Shown here: positions 53,501-62,022 of the stretch, piece by piece
Layout of the letters: every line of letters begins with the position of its first letter
How positions within the stretch are numbered: position 1 is the stretch's first letter
Translations under genes and position numbers: made by a program
Source of the DNA: Leadbetterella lacustris
GTDB lineage: Bacteria; Bacteroidota; Bacteroidia; Cytophagales; Spirosomataceae
Assembly (NCBI GenBank): GCA_965234335.1
Contig: OZ248457.1
Span: forward strand, 1-64,000
Direction: 5' to 3'
DNA length: 64,000 bases
Notes under the pieces: model-generated
Databases searched by the model: none
Seen by the model: the letters and a program-made list of their open reading frames with translations, nothing else
What the model was told of the DNA's origin: nothing

Positions 53501-53586
53501 TTCATTGCGATGCTATTTTAGAGTATGATGGAGTATCTGTAGAAAATCTGGATGAATATTTAGAAAAAATGAACAATCAAAATTAA
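50542..53586 (+). CDS. Double amidohydrolase-fold secreted protein
   Basis: The 1014-aa protein has a signal peptide (about 1-21) and two amidohydrolase-like halves. The first (about 30-430) has the entry IYPGFVDTYSDYG, in which the metal-binding HxH is replaced by YSD, so it has probably lost catalysis. The second (about 560-970) retains LTNGIIDEHSHIAL, ITCHSYVQSEI, THILEGYK and INSDDAEMARR, so a metal centre is likely. Such enzymes hydrolyse cyclic amides, peptides or similar bonds; the substrate is unknown. It is 3 bp upstream of a single-domain paralogue. Confidence 0.85.
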   Translation: MKRLFLFLLNLFGLGLAAYAQPTFHENGVRDKRPEYSLFKNATIHVDGKTTISNGWLLIKGDRIEKVGKDFDFPKSAQVYDLAGKHIYPGFVDTYSDYGMPEIKRTRGGNFYETQFNSLKDGAYYWNQAIKPETKAAEIFKANPKGAEELRKIGFGAVVSHAKDGIARGNSALVSLANGKENEVLLKSDVSAHFSFEKGSSTQSYPVSLMGSVALLRQAYYDATWLKNGGSSSERNLSLEALSSSMTLPAVFHGKSILDALRADKIGKEFGQKYILKSGGDDYQRIDEIKKLNTHIIAPINFPKALDVEDPLDAESVSLTDLKHWEMAPTNLGKLASSQISFSITASDLVDKSQFFGNLQKAVSHGLDKGAALDALTNQPAKAFKIDNLVGSIKTGLIANFLISNEDIFDSNAKLLENWVQGQKFVITDLSLSAINGKYKANIPGFSKLEITGENGKPALEFLENDSTKIKATTVRDRNFLTISYKKKEAGLYRLSGFIADKKISGEGKDPNGQSFTWSATLEEAAAEKTKTDTTKKADQPKVGDLVYPFVAFGNSSIPTKQDLLIKNATIWTNETEGNITGDVLIKNGKIESVGKNLSAAGAKVVDGTGKHLTNGIIDEHSHIALFSINEIETISSEVRQEDVVNSEDINIYRQLAGGVTTSQLLHGSADCIGGQSAIIKLKWGETAENLIIPNSPKFIKFALGENVKRGNAPQAPNRYPSTRMGVEQVFNDAFTRAIAYKKEWTNYNNQKVKTGLIAPRRDLELDALVEILDGKRNITCHSYVQSEINMLMKLADSLGFKVNTLTHILEGYKVADKMKARNINASTFSDWWAYKMEVKEAIPYNAAIMTKVGVNTAINSDDAEMARRLNQEAAKTILYGGLTEVQAWKTVTLNPAKMLHLDERLGSIKKGKDADLVLWTDNPLSVYAKPEKTIIDGTIYFDLENESAKFKSVEIEKNRIIQKLLLEKSKGTPTVRPTIRTRPSDIHCDAILEYDGVSVENLDEYLEKMNNQN

Positions 53587-53589
53587 GAA

Positions 53590-54888
53590 ATGATGAAAAA
53601 AATAATCATAGCAATACATCTCATTTTGATTAGTCAGTGCGTAATGGCTCAAAACCCTGCAGCTGGCAAATCTGTGGCAGGCGTTACAGTTTTTAGTAAT
53701 GCCAAAATCTACGTTGGAAACGGCAAAGAAATAGTAAATGGCTCATTAGTAGTTGAAAATGGTAAAATCACGGCGGTTGCTGAAGGCGATATATCCGCCA
53801 ATTATTCCTCTGCTAAAAAAGTAAATGTGGGAGGAAAGCACATTTACCCCGGACTTATCTCTCCAGCCAATGCCTTGGGACTTACCGAAATTGAAGCGGT
53901 TAGAACTACCTCTGATTATCAAGAAATTGGTCAAATAAACTCAAATGTTAGAGCTCTTATAGCGTATAACACAGATTCTGAGGTAATTCCTACCGTAAGA
54001 AGCAATGGTGTTTTAATCACCCAAGCAACGCCTGAGGGAGGTTTAATTTCTGGAAGATCATCCGTGATGTACTTGGATGGATGGAATTGGGAAGATGCAC
54101 TTTTGAAAGCAGACGATGGAGTTTGGTTAAATTGGCCATCAAAAATGACCATCTCTTTTGACTTTGCTACCGGAACAAGGGAAGCCAAGAAGAATGAGAA
54201 TTATCAGACATCTATTGATGAATTAAACAAGTTTTTTGCTCAAGCAAAACTTCTAGCAGCTGAAAATAATATTTATGATAATCTAAAACTTTCGGCCATG
54301 AACGGTGTTTTGAAAGGAAGCGATAGGTTATATATTCAAACAGAAAATGACAAAGAAGCTTTAGACGCTATTGCATTTTGTTCAGCTCATCAAATCAAAT
54401 TTCCGGTTATTGTAGGAGCTGTTTATTCCGAAACGGCTATTAATGCTCTTAAAGAAAATAATGTTCCTATAATTATTCCAAGCACACACAGGCTTCCGGC
54501 CAAGGCTGATTCCGATGTTTGGGAGGCATACAAACTTCCTGCAAAATTGTTCGCAAAAGGAATTTTGGTCGGCATGCACTACAATAATTCATATTGGAGA
54601 ACCAGAAACCTTCCATTTGTTGCAGGAACAGCAGTTGGACATGGCTTAACCAGAGCCCAGGCCCTGTCGATGATTACAATAAACAACGCCAAAATTCTGG
54701 GAATAGATAAAGAGGTAGGAACTCTCGAGGTAGGAAAACATGCCACTTTTATAGTTTCTGAAGGAGATATTTTGGACATGAGAACTGCCAAAGTAACCCA
54801 AGCTTTCATAAAAGGAGCTGAAGTTTCACTTGACGACAAGCAAAAAAGATTGGCCGAAAAATACAATTCCAAGTATGGAATAAAATAA
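53590..54888 (+). CDS. Secreted amidohydrolase-like protein lacking the HxH metal motif
   Basis: A signal peptide (about 1-21) and a 432-aa amidohydrolase fold (NAKIYVGNGKEIVNGSLVVENGKI; GGKHIYPGLISPANALGL; LTRAQALSMITINNAKILGIDKEVGTLEVGKHATFIV). Where active enzymes have HxH after the YPG strand, this protein has SPAN, and no clear His/Asp metal set is visible later, so it may be a non-catalytic partner. It resembles the N-terminal half of the preceding protein and probably complexes with it. The start is ATG-ATG at 53590. A classical terminator follows. Confidence 0.8.
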   Translation: MMKKIIIAIHLILISQCVMAQNPAAGKSVAGVTVFSNAKIYVGNGKEIVNGSLVVENGKITAVAEGDISANYSSAKKVNVGGKHIYPGLISPANALGLTEIEAVRTTSDYQEIGQINSNVRALIAYNTDSEVIPTVRSNGVLITQATPEGGLISGRSSVMYLDGWNWEDALLKADDGVWLNWPSKMTISFDFATGTREAKKNENYQTSIDELNKFFAQAKLLAAENNIYDNLKLSAMNGVLKGSDRLYIQTENDKEALDAIAFCSAHQIKFPVIVGAVYSETAINALKENNVPIIIPSTHRLPAKADSDVWEAYKLPAKLFAKGILVGMHYNNSYWRTRNLPFVAGTAVGHGLTRAQALSMITINNAKILGIDKEVGTLEVGKHATFIVSEGDILDMRTAKVTQAFIKGAEVSLDDKQKRLAEKYNSKYGIK

Positions 54889-54913
54889 GAAGTTAATTGG
54901 ATGTTCTAATTGA

Positions 54914-54944
54914 GGGTTTGGTGTTTTACATCAAACCCTTTTTT
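54914..54944 (+). terminator. Rho-independent terminator after the amidohydrolase pair
   Basis: GGGTTTGGTG (54914-54923) pairs with CATCAAACCC (54929-54938, one G-U), followed by T6. Confidence 0.9.
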
Positions 54945-54962
54945 ATAACCATACTTTTATCC

Positions 54963-54970
54963 TAAATTTG
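54963..54970 (+). promoter_or_regulatory. Putative promoter -7 element of the TyrA-like gene
   Basis: TAAATTTG matches TAnnTTTG, 18 bp upstream of the ATG at 54989. Confidence 0.5.
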
Positions 54971-54988
54971 TAAAAAATCGCTGTTTCA

Positions 54989-56242
54989 ATGAAAATCGGG
55001 ATTATAGGTTTGGGTGATATGGGCAAGCTTTTTGCCAAAACATGGGATTCTTTATCCTTCGAAGTTTATGGCTGCGACTTACCAAACAAATATCATGAAT
55101 TAGTAACAGAACTTTCAAATACAAACATAAAAATTCTCCCTGATGCGGTTTCGGTTTCCAGAATTTGCGATTTTATTATGTATTGTGTCGAAGCAGAAAA
55201 CATAGCAGAAGTAGTAAAATTTGCAGGACCATCCACCAAATATGGGGCAATTGTAACAGGGCAAACCTCAGTAAAAACTCCGGAAATAGCAGCTTTTGAA
55301 AAATATTTACCAAAAGACACACAGATAGTTGGTTCACATGCTCTTTTTGGGCCTGCCATCAATCCCAAAGGGCAAACCATCGCAATATTTCAACATAGAG
55401 CTTCCAATGAGGCTTTTGAAATATCACAAAGTCTTTTCGCCCAAACTGGTGCAAAAGTTGAAATTCTAGATGATTTTCATGCACATGACAAAATGATGGC
55501 TGACATACAAGTAATTACACATGTAGGTTTTGAAAGTATCGGAACTGCCTTTATGCATAGAAAATCATTCCCATGGGAAGACAAGAGTACTATTAATGGC
55601 ATTGATAATATGAAGATTTTACTCACTTTGAGAATATTTTCGTATAAGTCGCACGTATATTCTGGTCTAGCCTTTCATAATCCTTATGCCATAAAGGATG
55701 TTAGAAAGTTTGCTACCACAGAAAATGATCTTTTCGGGATGATGATTTCTGAAAACAAGCAGAAATTTAGAAATAAAATCCTCAAAGCCAAGGAAACAGT
55801 TTTTGCTAATCACCATGCCGAAATGATGTTAAATGATGACATCATGCAAGAATACACGCTCAATCCGGGAGAAAATCATAAGGCAAATTCGCATTTGAGT
55901 TTGTTGAGTATGGTTTGTACTTGGTCTGAATTAGGCATAAATCCTTACAAAAACCTAGTTTGTCAAACTCCTCCTTTTAAGCTCAGGGTAGGTTTAGCGG
56001 AATATTTATTTCTGAATGATGATTTGCTAGAAGAAACAATAGAAACGGCGTTAAAAGATAAAACAAACATCATTGATGATTTGGCATTTCATACAGCCGT
56101 TCATGAATGGACAAATATTCTAGAACTTGGGGACAAAAAAGCCTATGAACAGCATTTTGATGCTACAAAAAAATTCTTGGCACCAAGATTAGAAGAAGGT
56201 AGAAGAAAAAGTAATGAACTAATTTCTAGAATAAATAAATGA
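54989..56242 (+). CDS. Prephenate dehydrogenase-like protein (TyrA family)
   Basis: A 417-aa dehydrogenase with the N-terminal NAD(P) motif IGIIGLGDMGKLFAKTW, the TyrA-type GSHALFGPAINPKGQ (catalytic His near 115), and a long helical C-terminal domain. The TyrA reaction converts prephenate to 4-hydroxyphenylpyruvate for tyrosine synthesis. The length and DIQVITHVGFESIGTAFMH region resemble the fungal-type enzyme more than the common short bacterial TyrA. The stop overlaps the acetyltransferase start by 4 bp (ATGA). A different 2-oxo-acid substrate is possible. Confidence 0.78.
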   Translation: MKIGIIGLGDMGKLFAKTWDSLSFEVYGCDLPNKYHELVTELSNTNIKILPDAVSVSRICDFIMYCVEAENIAEVVKFAGPSTKYGAIVTGQTSVKTPEIAAFEKYLPKDTQIVGSHALFGPAINPKGQTIAIFQHRASNEAFEISQSLFAQTGAKVEILDDFHAHDKMMADIQVITHVGFESIGTAFMHRKSFPWEDKSTINGIDNMKILLTLRIFSYKSHVYSGLAFHNPYAIKDVRKFATTENDLFGMMISENKQKFRNKILKAKETVFANHHAEMMLNDDIMQEYTLNPGENHKANSHLSLLSMVCTWSELGINPYKNLVCQTPPFKLRVGLAEYLFLNDDLLEETIETALKDKTNIIDDLAFHTAVHEWTNILELGDKKAYEQHFDATKKFLAPRLEEGRRKSNELISRINK

Positions 56243-56790
56243 AAGAAGTTGACTTAGGAAAATTTGATAATTCATGGTATTCTCCAGGAAGTTTTCTCAA
56301 AAGATTTTTTTGGCATATTTTTAGCAATACTTTCATTAATAGCACTTTACCTGTGCCGATGAAAATAAAAGTTCAAATTTTGAGACTTTTTGGGGCTAAA
56401 GTCGGTCATAATGTTACAATAAAACCAAGTGTGAACATAAAATATCCGTGGTTTCTGATAATTGAAGACAACGTTTGGATTGGTGAAAAGGTTTGGATAG
56501 ATAATTTCGTTGATGTTTTAATCGAAGACAATGTATGCATATCTCAAGGAGCTTTGTTATTGACTGGTAATCATAATTATTCTAAAGAAACTTTTGACTT
56601 GATGCCTGCCAAAATAGTTTTAGAAAAGGGAGCTTGGGTGGGAGCGAAGTCCGTTGTTTGCCCTGGAATTATACTTAAATCCCATGCCGTTCTTGCAGTA
56701 GGTTCGGTTGCGACGAGAGACTTAAAGGCTTATGGCATTTATCAAGGAAATCCCGCAGCTTTTGTGCGAGAACGAAAAATAATCGGATAA
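56239..56790 (+). CDS. WcaF-like hexapeptide acetyltransferase
   Basis: The 183-aa protein shows left-handed beta-helix hexapeptide repeats (VGHNVTIKPSVNIKYPWFLIIEDNVWIGEKVWI) and the conserved catalytic His in TGNHNY near 114, as in colanic-acid acetyltransferase WcaF. It transfers acetyl from acetyl-CoA to a sugar, probably in surface polysaccharide. The N-terminal FDNSWYSPGSFLKRFFWHI is typical of the subfamily. It is coupled to the TyrA-like gene and near a WecA-type transferase. Confidence 0.88.
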   Translation: MKEVDLGKFDNSWYSPGSFLKRFFWHIFSNTFINSTLPVPMKIKVQILRLFGAKVGHNVTIKPSVNIKYPWFLIIEDNVWIGEKVWIDNFVDVLIEDNVCISQGALLLTGNHNYSKETFDLMPAKIVLEKGAWVGAKSVVCPGIILKSHAVLAVGSVATRDLKAYGIYQGNPAAFVRERKIIG

Positions 56791-56897
56791 TCTTTCCTTA
56801 AAATAAGTTTTTAAAGTAAAAATCTGTTATTTTTTTGTTCACAAATGGGTTTTGTGACTATATTTGAAATGTTCTGATGAAGAAATAATACTAAAAA

Positions 56898-58079
56898 ATG
56901 AATTTTATATTCGAAAATCTGTTCATCGAAAAAACCTATCAGCTGATAGTTTCGATGATTTTGTCATTTGCCATTACTTGGAGATCTATACCAGTAATAA
57001 TAAATATCTGTAACCTAAAAGGTCTGATGGCTGACCCTATTAAAAGAAGCTCGCACGAAACTCCAACACCTACTTTCGGTGGTGTGGCCATATTTGCAAG
57101 TACTCTGATAGGTTATATGCTTTGGAACTTCGATGACGAAGGTTTTTTGCTTCACAAAGTTTTTGCAGGCTTGGTGATTTTGTTTTTCTTAGGAATCAAA
57201 GATGACTTATTTGCCCTGGATGCCCTTAAAAAACTAGGGTCGCAGGTTTTAGTGGCTGTTTTGGTTGTTGTGGGAAGCGATTTAAGAATCACCAGTTTCT
57301 TCGGTATTTTTGGAATTTATGAACTCCCTTATCTTATCAGTGCGGCATTTACGATCTTTTTGATTGTCGCCCTCATTAACTCGTTTAATTTAATCGATGG
57401 CGTTGACGGACTTTCAGGGGGAATAGCTATGATAGCGAGTGCAGGTTTTGCTTTATGGTTTGCTTTGAACAACGAGTGGTCGTTGGCCTGTTTAGGTTTT
57501 TCGTTGGCTGCCTCCTTGCTCGGTTTTCTGAGGTACAATTTCTCACCAACCAATAAAATATTCATGGGAGATACTGGATCGCTAATTGTAGGATTTGTAG
57601 TAGCTGTATTGGCAATTAAGTTCGTTCAATTTAACGTTTTCAATATCAATCCTAACTCGGTTTACAGAAATGCACCCGTAATTGCGATAATATTATTGTG
57701 TGTGCCTATTTTTGATACTGTAAGAGTTTTTGGTTTAAGGATACTTAAAGGAAAGTCGCCTTTTAAGGCTGATAGGTTGCATTTACACCATTTGATGGTG
57801 GACAATGGTCTCTCGCATATTGCCACTTCATTCATACTTTATTTTGCTACAATTTCTCTGACGACATTTACTTATGTCTTTAGAAAGTACTTTACAAATA
57901 CCCAATTGTCTTTATCACTTTTGATTTTGTTTGTGGGGTATTTGATAGTAGCTCGTCAACTAGAGATAAGAAGATTAAAGTTTTACAAACAAAAAATCAC
58001 AAATAAAGAGGTCGAAAAAAATATTAAAGCCAATGGTAAACCAACCTTGAAATTTGAAAGAAGTATTAATCCAAATTAA
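56898..58079 (+). CDS. Undecaprenyl-phosphate sugar-1-phosphate transferase (WecA/MraY family)
   Basis: A 393-aa polytopic membrane protein, with about 10-11 TM segments, of glycosyltransferase family 4. Signatures are the GIKDDLFALDALKK DD motif near 97, FNLIDGVDGLSGG near 157, and the NKIFMGDTGSL loop near 219. The cytoplasmic HHLMVDNGLSH is near 297. These enzymes attach the first sugar phosphate (commonly GlcNAc-1-P) to undecaprenyl phosphate to start polysaccharide or teichoic-like polymers. The charged C-tail is species-specific. The context with an acetyltransferase fits surface-polymer synthesis. Confidence 0.88.
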   Translation: MNFIFENLFIEKTYQLIVSMILSFAITWRSIPVIINICNLKGLMADPIKRSSHETPTPTFGGVAIFASTLIGYMLWNFDDEGFLLHKVFAGLVILFFLGIKDDLFALDALKKLGSQVLVAVLVVVGSDLRITSFFGIFGIYELPYLISAAFTIFLIVALINSFNLIDGVDGLSGGIAMIASAGFALWFALNNEWSLACLGFSLAASLLGFLRYNFSPTNKIFMGDTGSLIVGFVVAVLAIKFVQFNVFNINPNSVYRNAPVIAIILLCVPIFDTVRVFGLRILKGKSPFKADRLHLHHLMVDNGLSHIATSFILYFATISLTTFTYVFRKYFTNTQLSLSLLILFVGYLIVARQLEIRRLKFYKQKITNKEVEKNIKANGKPTLKFERSINPN

Positions 58080-58093
58080 GACTAAAAAACATC

Positions 58094-58126
58094 AAAAAAA
58101 AGCCAGATCTTACGTTCTGGCTTTTT
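58094..58126. terminator. Bidirectional terminator before guaA
   Basis: AGCCAGA (58101-58107) pairs with TCTGGCT (58116-58122), flanked by A7 and T5 on either side, between the convergent transferase and guaA genes. Confidence 0.9.
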
Positions 58127-58129
58127 GTT

Positions 58130-59662
58130 TTATTCCCATTCGATAGTTGCTGGCGGTTTTGAACTTATGTCATAAACCACTCTGTTAACCCCCCGAACTT
58201 TATTTATAATACTATTTGAAATTTCACCTAAAAACTCATAAGGCAAATGTGCCCAGTCTGCTGTCATTCCGTCTACACTGGTAACCGCTCTTAAAGCAAC
58301 CACACTTTCATAGGTTCTTTCATCACCCATTACACCTACGCTCTGCACAGGTAGGAGCATAGCACCTGCTTGCCATATACTATCATAAAGTCCCTTTTCT
58401 TTTAATCCAGAGATAAAAACATCATCAACATTTTGAAGTATCTCAACCTTTTCTGCAGTTACTTCACCAAGGATTCTAATACCCAAGCCTGGACCAGGAA
58501 AAGGGTGTCTACCCAAAATGTGCTGTGGCATATCCATAGATTTACCAACTAACCTTACACCATCTTTGAAAAGAGTTTTTAGCGGCTCAACAATCTTCAA
58601 TTTCATATAATCTGGTAGTCCTCCTACATTATGGTGGGATTTTATGGTCACTGAAGGTCCTTTAACTGAAACAGATTCAATAATATCGGGATAAATTGTT
58701 CCCTGACCGAGCCATTTCACATCAGTAATTTTATGAGCTTCATCGTCAAAAACTTCGATGAATGTCTTACCGATTGCTTTTCTTTTTGCCTCAGGATCGG
58801 TGAGGCCTTTCAATGCTGCATAGAATCTTTGAGAAGCATCTACTCCGATAACATTTAATCCTAAACCTTTATAAGATTCTAGAACCTGTAGGTATTCATT
58901 TTTGCGTAAAAGACCATTATCAACAAAAATACAATATAAGTTTTTACCAATTGCCTTGTGAATCAACAATGCGGCTACAGAGGAATCTACCCCCCCAGAA
59001 AGCCCAAGAACAACTTTGTCTTCACCAAGCTGCTGCTTTAACTCCGCCACAGAGGTTTCTACAAAAGAGTTCGGCGTGTAGCTTTGGTCGCAGCCACAAA
59101 TTTTTACAACAAAATTCTCGAGTATTTTAACTCCATCTGTAGAATGTGTTACTTCAGGGTGAAACTGTATTCCATACGTTTTTTCGTTTGCAAACACGAA
59201 TCCCGCATTTTTTACAGCCGAAGTAGAAGCTATTAATTTAGTTCCACTAGGAAGTTTAGTGATGGTATCACCATGAGACATCCAAACCTGAGAATTCTGA
59301 GAAACTCCACTAAATAATTCATTTTCAGTATCAAAACTATCAATAAAGGCACGTCCATATTCACGGGTGTTAGAAGCCTCTACGTTTCCTCCAAAATTAT
59401 TGGCCATCAATTGGGCACCGTAACAAATACCTAAGATTGGCAATTTACCCCTCCATTGATCTATAGAAATTGTGGGCGAATCTCCATCTCTTACTGAACA
59501 TGGACTACCCGAAAGTATTATTCCTTTTACGTTTTCTGTAATTTCAGGAAGATGATGAAAGGGGTGAATTTCACAGTAAACGTTTAATTCTCTTACTCTT
59601 CTCGCTATAAGTTGGGTGTACTGCGACCCAAAATCTATAATTAAAATCTCTTGTTCTGTCAT
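58130..59662 (-). CDS. guaA: GMP synthase (glutamine-hydrolysing)
   Basis: GuaA converts XMP to GMP using glutamine nitrogen. The class I glutamine amidotransferase domain (about 1-190) has the nucleophile Cys in ILGICYGAQLM near 80 and FHPEVTHS near 168. The ATP pyrophosphatase domain starts with LGLSGGVDSSVAALL near 218, and the C-terminal dimerisation domain ends with SSKPPATIEWE. The ATG at 59662 is the start; the preceding codon is a TTG. Length is 510 aa, as usual. Confidence 0.97.
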   Translation of the reverse strand: MTEQEILIIDFGSQYTQLIARRVRELNVYCEIHPFHHLPEITENVKGIILSGSPCSVRDGDSPTISIDQWRGKLPILGICYGAQLMANNFGGNVEASNTREYGRAFIDSFDTENELFSGVSQNSQVWMSHGDTITKLPSGTKLIASTSAVKNAGFVFANEKTYGIQFHPEVTHSTDGVKILENFVVKICGCDQSYTPNSFVETSVAELKQQLGEDKVVLGLSGGVDSSVAALLIHKAIGKNLYCIFVDNGLLRKNEYLQVLESYKGLGLNVIGVDASQRFYAALKGLTDPEAKRKAIGKTFIEVFDDEAHKITDVKWLGQGTIYPDIIESVSVKGPSVTIKSHHNVGGLPDYMKLKIVEPLKTLFKDGVRLVGKSMDMPQHILGRHPFPGPGLGIRILGEVTAEKVEILQNVDDVFISGLKEKGLYDSIWQAGAMLLPVQSVGVMGDERTYESVVALRAVTSVDGMTADWAHLPYEFLGEISNSIINKVRGVNRVVYDISSKPPATIEWE

Positions 59663-59724
59663 CAAATGCTTATTAATTATTCAAACTCCTACGGTTATTT
59701 AACTTAGTTTTCGATTCCAAACGT

Positions 59725-59732
59725 TACTTTTG
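59725..59732 (+). promoter_or_regulatory. Putative promoter -7 element of the FtsX-type permease gene
   Basis: TACTTTTG matches TAnnTTTG, 34 bp upstream of the 59767 ATG. Confidence 0.45.
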
Positions 59733-59766
59733 TAATCAGTTATTTATTAATAGAAAAAAAATTTAG

Positions 59767-60978
59767 ATGAATATAGCATTGTATTTGGCAAAAAAAATCC
59801 AACATACTAAAAACCAAACGTTCTCATCTATTATTATTAAAGTAGGCACTGCCAGCATCGCAATTGCTGTATCCGTACTTATTTTATCTTTTTTTATATT
59901 GCTTGGCTTCAAAAATACCATCAAGAAAAAGTTATTTAGCCAAACTTCCCATATTCAGGTCAACAAAATTACACTTAATCGCTCGTTTGAAGAAGCGACA
60001 ATGACAAATAATTTGGTTTTTTTTAACAAAACCATAAAACTTCCAGAAGTAAAGTCGGCCAATAAAGTTGCCTTGAAGTCAGTAATTCTAAAATCTGAGG
60101 AAGAGATTTCTGGCGTGATATTAAAAGGTATAGATAAAAACTATGATTGGGAGGAATTTGGTCAAAATATAGTTGAAGGTAGAAAGCTGAAGGCCGAAGG
60201 ACAAAACGAAATGTTAATCAGTAGAAAAATTGCGAGTGAGCTACAATTAAAGTTAAATCAAGATCTTTTAGTTTACTTTATTCAAAATCCACCTAGAGCT
60301 CGTAAACTGAAAATAGTGGGTATTTATGATACCAATGTAGAGGAGCTGGATCAAGTCTATGTTTTGACAAACTTGAGTATGATCCAAAAAATAAATAATT
60401 GGCAAAATGGAGAATTTGGACATTACGAGATTTTTATCAAAGACATCAACCAAATGGATGCAGTTAAAAATAAACTCTTGAATATTTTTCCGCAAGAATT
60501 TGAAGTGCTAAAAGTCACAGAGATATTACCCCAGTTTTTCGATTGGTTTAGTCTGCTGGATAGAAATATAGTAATGGTAATTGGTTTGATAATTATTGTG
60601 GCAGCATTTAATATGATTTCTGTGCTACTAATTATGATCATGGAACGAACCCCGATGATTGGTTTATTAAAAGCAATAGGAACTCAGAATTACCAAATAA
60701 GGAACATATTTCTTGCTAATAGCTCTAAAATAATCCTTTGGGGGCTTTTATGGGGAAATATTATCGGTTTGGGGCTCTCATTTTTACAATGGAAATACAA
60801 GTTAATGAAGTTGGATGCCACAAATTATTATATGAATTTTGTTCCGATAGAATGGAATTGGCTGGTGGTATTAATAGTAAACATCGGTGCATTTGTAGTT
60901 GTGCTTGCTATTTCTTATTTACCATCATTAATAATTCGGAGAATAAGTCCTGTGGAAGCCTTAAAATATAAAGATTGA
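59767..60978 (+). CDS. FtsX/LolE-type ABC transporter permease
   Basis: A 403-aa membrane protein with one TM helix near 25-50 (IKVGTASIAIAVSVLILSFFILLGF), a periplasmic domain (about 60-260: MacB-type core) and three C-terminal TM helices (about 275-395) with MIMERTPMIGLLKAIGTQN. This is the type VII ABC permease layout of LolC/E and MacB. A lipoprotein-release or peptide-export role is plausible. The ATPase partner is not adjacent. The stop codon lies in a perfect 20-bp hairpin. Confidence 0.88.
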   Translation: MNIALYLAKKIQHTKNQTFSSIIIKVGTASIAIAVSVLILSFFILLGFKNTIKKKLFSQTSHIQVNKITLNRSFEEATMTNNLVFFNKTIKLPEVKSANKVALKSVILKSEEEISGVILKGIDKNYDWEEFGQNIVEGRKLKAEGQNEMLISRKIASELQLKLNQDLLVYFIQNPPRARKLKIVGIYDTNVEELDQVYVLTNLSMIQKINNWQNGEFGHYEIFIKDINQMDAVKNKLLNIFPQEFEVLKVTEILPQFFDWFSLLDRNIVMVIGLIIIVAAFNMISVLLIMIMERTPMIGLLKAIGTQNYQIRNIFLANSSKIILWGLLWGNIIGLGLSFLQWKYKLMKLDATNYYMNFVPIEWNWLVVLIVNIGAFVVVLAISYLPSLIIRRISPVEALKYKD

Positions 60979-61007
60979 GTTATGACAATAACTCAATCTT
61001 TATATTT
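60964..61007. terminator. 20-bp perfect stem containing the permease stop codon
   Basis: Positions 60964-60983 pair without mismatch to 60988-61007 around a GACA loop; the core is AAGATTGAGTTAT/ATAACTCAATCTT. The TGA at 60976-60978 is within the left arm. It sits between convergent genes, so it acts as a bidirectional terminator. Confidence 0.88.
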
Positions 61008-61023
61008 AAAAATAGTATACAAC

Positions 61024-62010
61024 TTAATATCTTTCTACCGAAACAGCTGAAAGACCACTATTAATTTCTAAATAAATTTTATTGCTGCCTGTTTCAAAAT
61101 TCTCGGTTTTCCAAGTTCCCGAACCTGACTTTGAGAATCCATCAAAATCTTTGGCATTCAAAGCCCCATCCATTTTTATCTGACAAGCAACATTTTTAGG
61201 TACCATTACTTTTACCTTGGCTACGCCGCTTTCAATTCTTACTTTGGATTCCTTCAATTTATCACCCATTTTCAGGCTGATGTCAGCGGCACCGGTTTCC
61301 ATTTTTATGTCTTTAACTTTGTACTCGGATAAATCAAACTTAAGTTCTCCAGCACCAATTCCAAGATCTAAGTTCCAGATTGGAGCTTTGCTAAGCTTCA
61401 AGTTAACATCGTTATTCATTCCTTTTCCAATATGAAAATTATCCGAACCATTTTTAGAACTCATTTTAAATGATATCTCTTGAGTCGTCCCTTTCTTTTC
61501 ATCTTCTAGGTTAAATTTATTCTCAAAAAGTTTGGTATCAGCAGAAAAAACGTCAGAACTAGAGGCTTCGCTTAGAAAAAACTCAGCAGCTCCACCACCT
61601 ATTTCTAGGTTTACTTCTTGAACAGATGAATCAAAAGGCACACTAAAATTTTGAGATGAGTTGGATGAATTCATACTGTCTGTATCAAAAGTAAAATTGT
61701 CGTCCATTTCAACATCGAAATCAAAATCATCATTAAATTCAGCTTTTACATTATCAATTGCTGCGGTAGAGGCGTTGTATATAGCCAAAGGAATGGCAAA
61801 TGCTACAAGAAGGGCCGTAGTGGGATTGAAAACAGTTCTTTTAGGTGTAAAAAACACCGCAATTCCTCCAATAATTATCAGAATCGGCCAATACTTGGCT
61901 ATTTCACGCATCGAAACTTCAAACTGAAACCAATCATTTACAACTCCAAGCATCAAAACTCCAAGGGCTACCAAAATGGCTCCCCAGAAAGTATTACCGT
62001 TATTTTTCAT
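61024..62010 (-). CDS. LiaF-like membrane protein
   Basis: The 328-aa protein starts with membrane hairpins (WGAILVALGVLMLGVVNDWF; YWPILIIIGGIAVFF; NPTTALLVAFAIPLAIY) of the LiaF/LiaI-type TM region. An acidic linker (DDFDFDVEMDDNFTFDTDS) follows, then a beta-rich C-terminal domain (about 140-328) of repeating strands like those in LiaF/DUF2154 and adhesin-like envelope-stress proteins. It lies 12 bp after a PspC gene. Together they suggest cell-envelope stress sensing; the evidence is domain-level only. Confidence 0.75.
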   Translation of the reverse strand: MKNNGNTFWGAILVALGVLMLGVVNDWFQFEVSMREIAKYWPILIIIGGIAVFFTPKRTVFNPTTALLVAFAIPLAIYNASTAAIDNVKAEFNDDFDFDVEMDDNFTFDTDSMNSSNSSQNFSVPFDSSVQEVNLEIGGGAAEFFLSEASSSDVFSADTKLFENKFNLEDEKKGTTQEISFKMSSKNGSDNFHIGKGMNNDVNLKLSKAPIWNLDLGIGAGELKFDLSEYKVKDIKMETGAADISLKMGDKLKESKVRIESGVAKVKVMVPKNVACQIKMDGALNAKDFDGFSKSGSGTWKTENFETGSNKIYLEINSGLSAVSVERY

Positions 62011-62022
62011 ATTTAAACTGGA

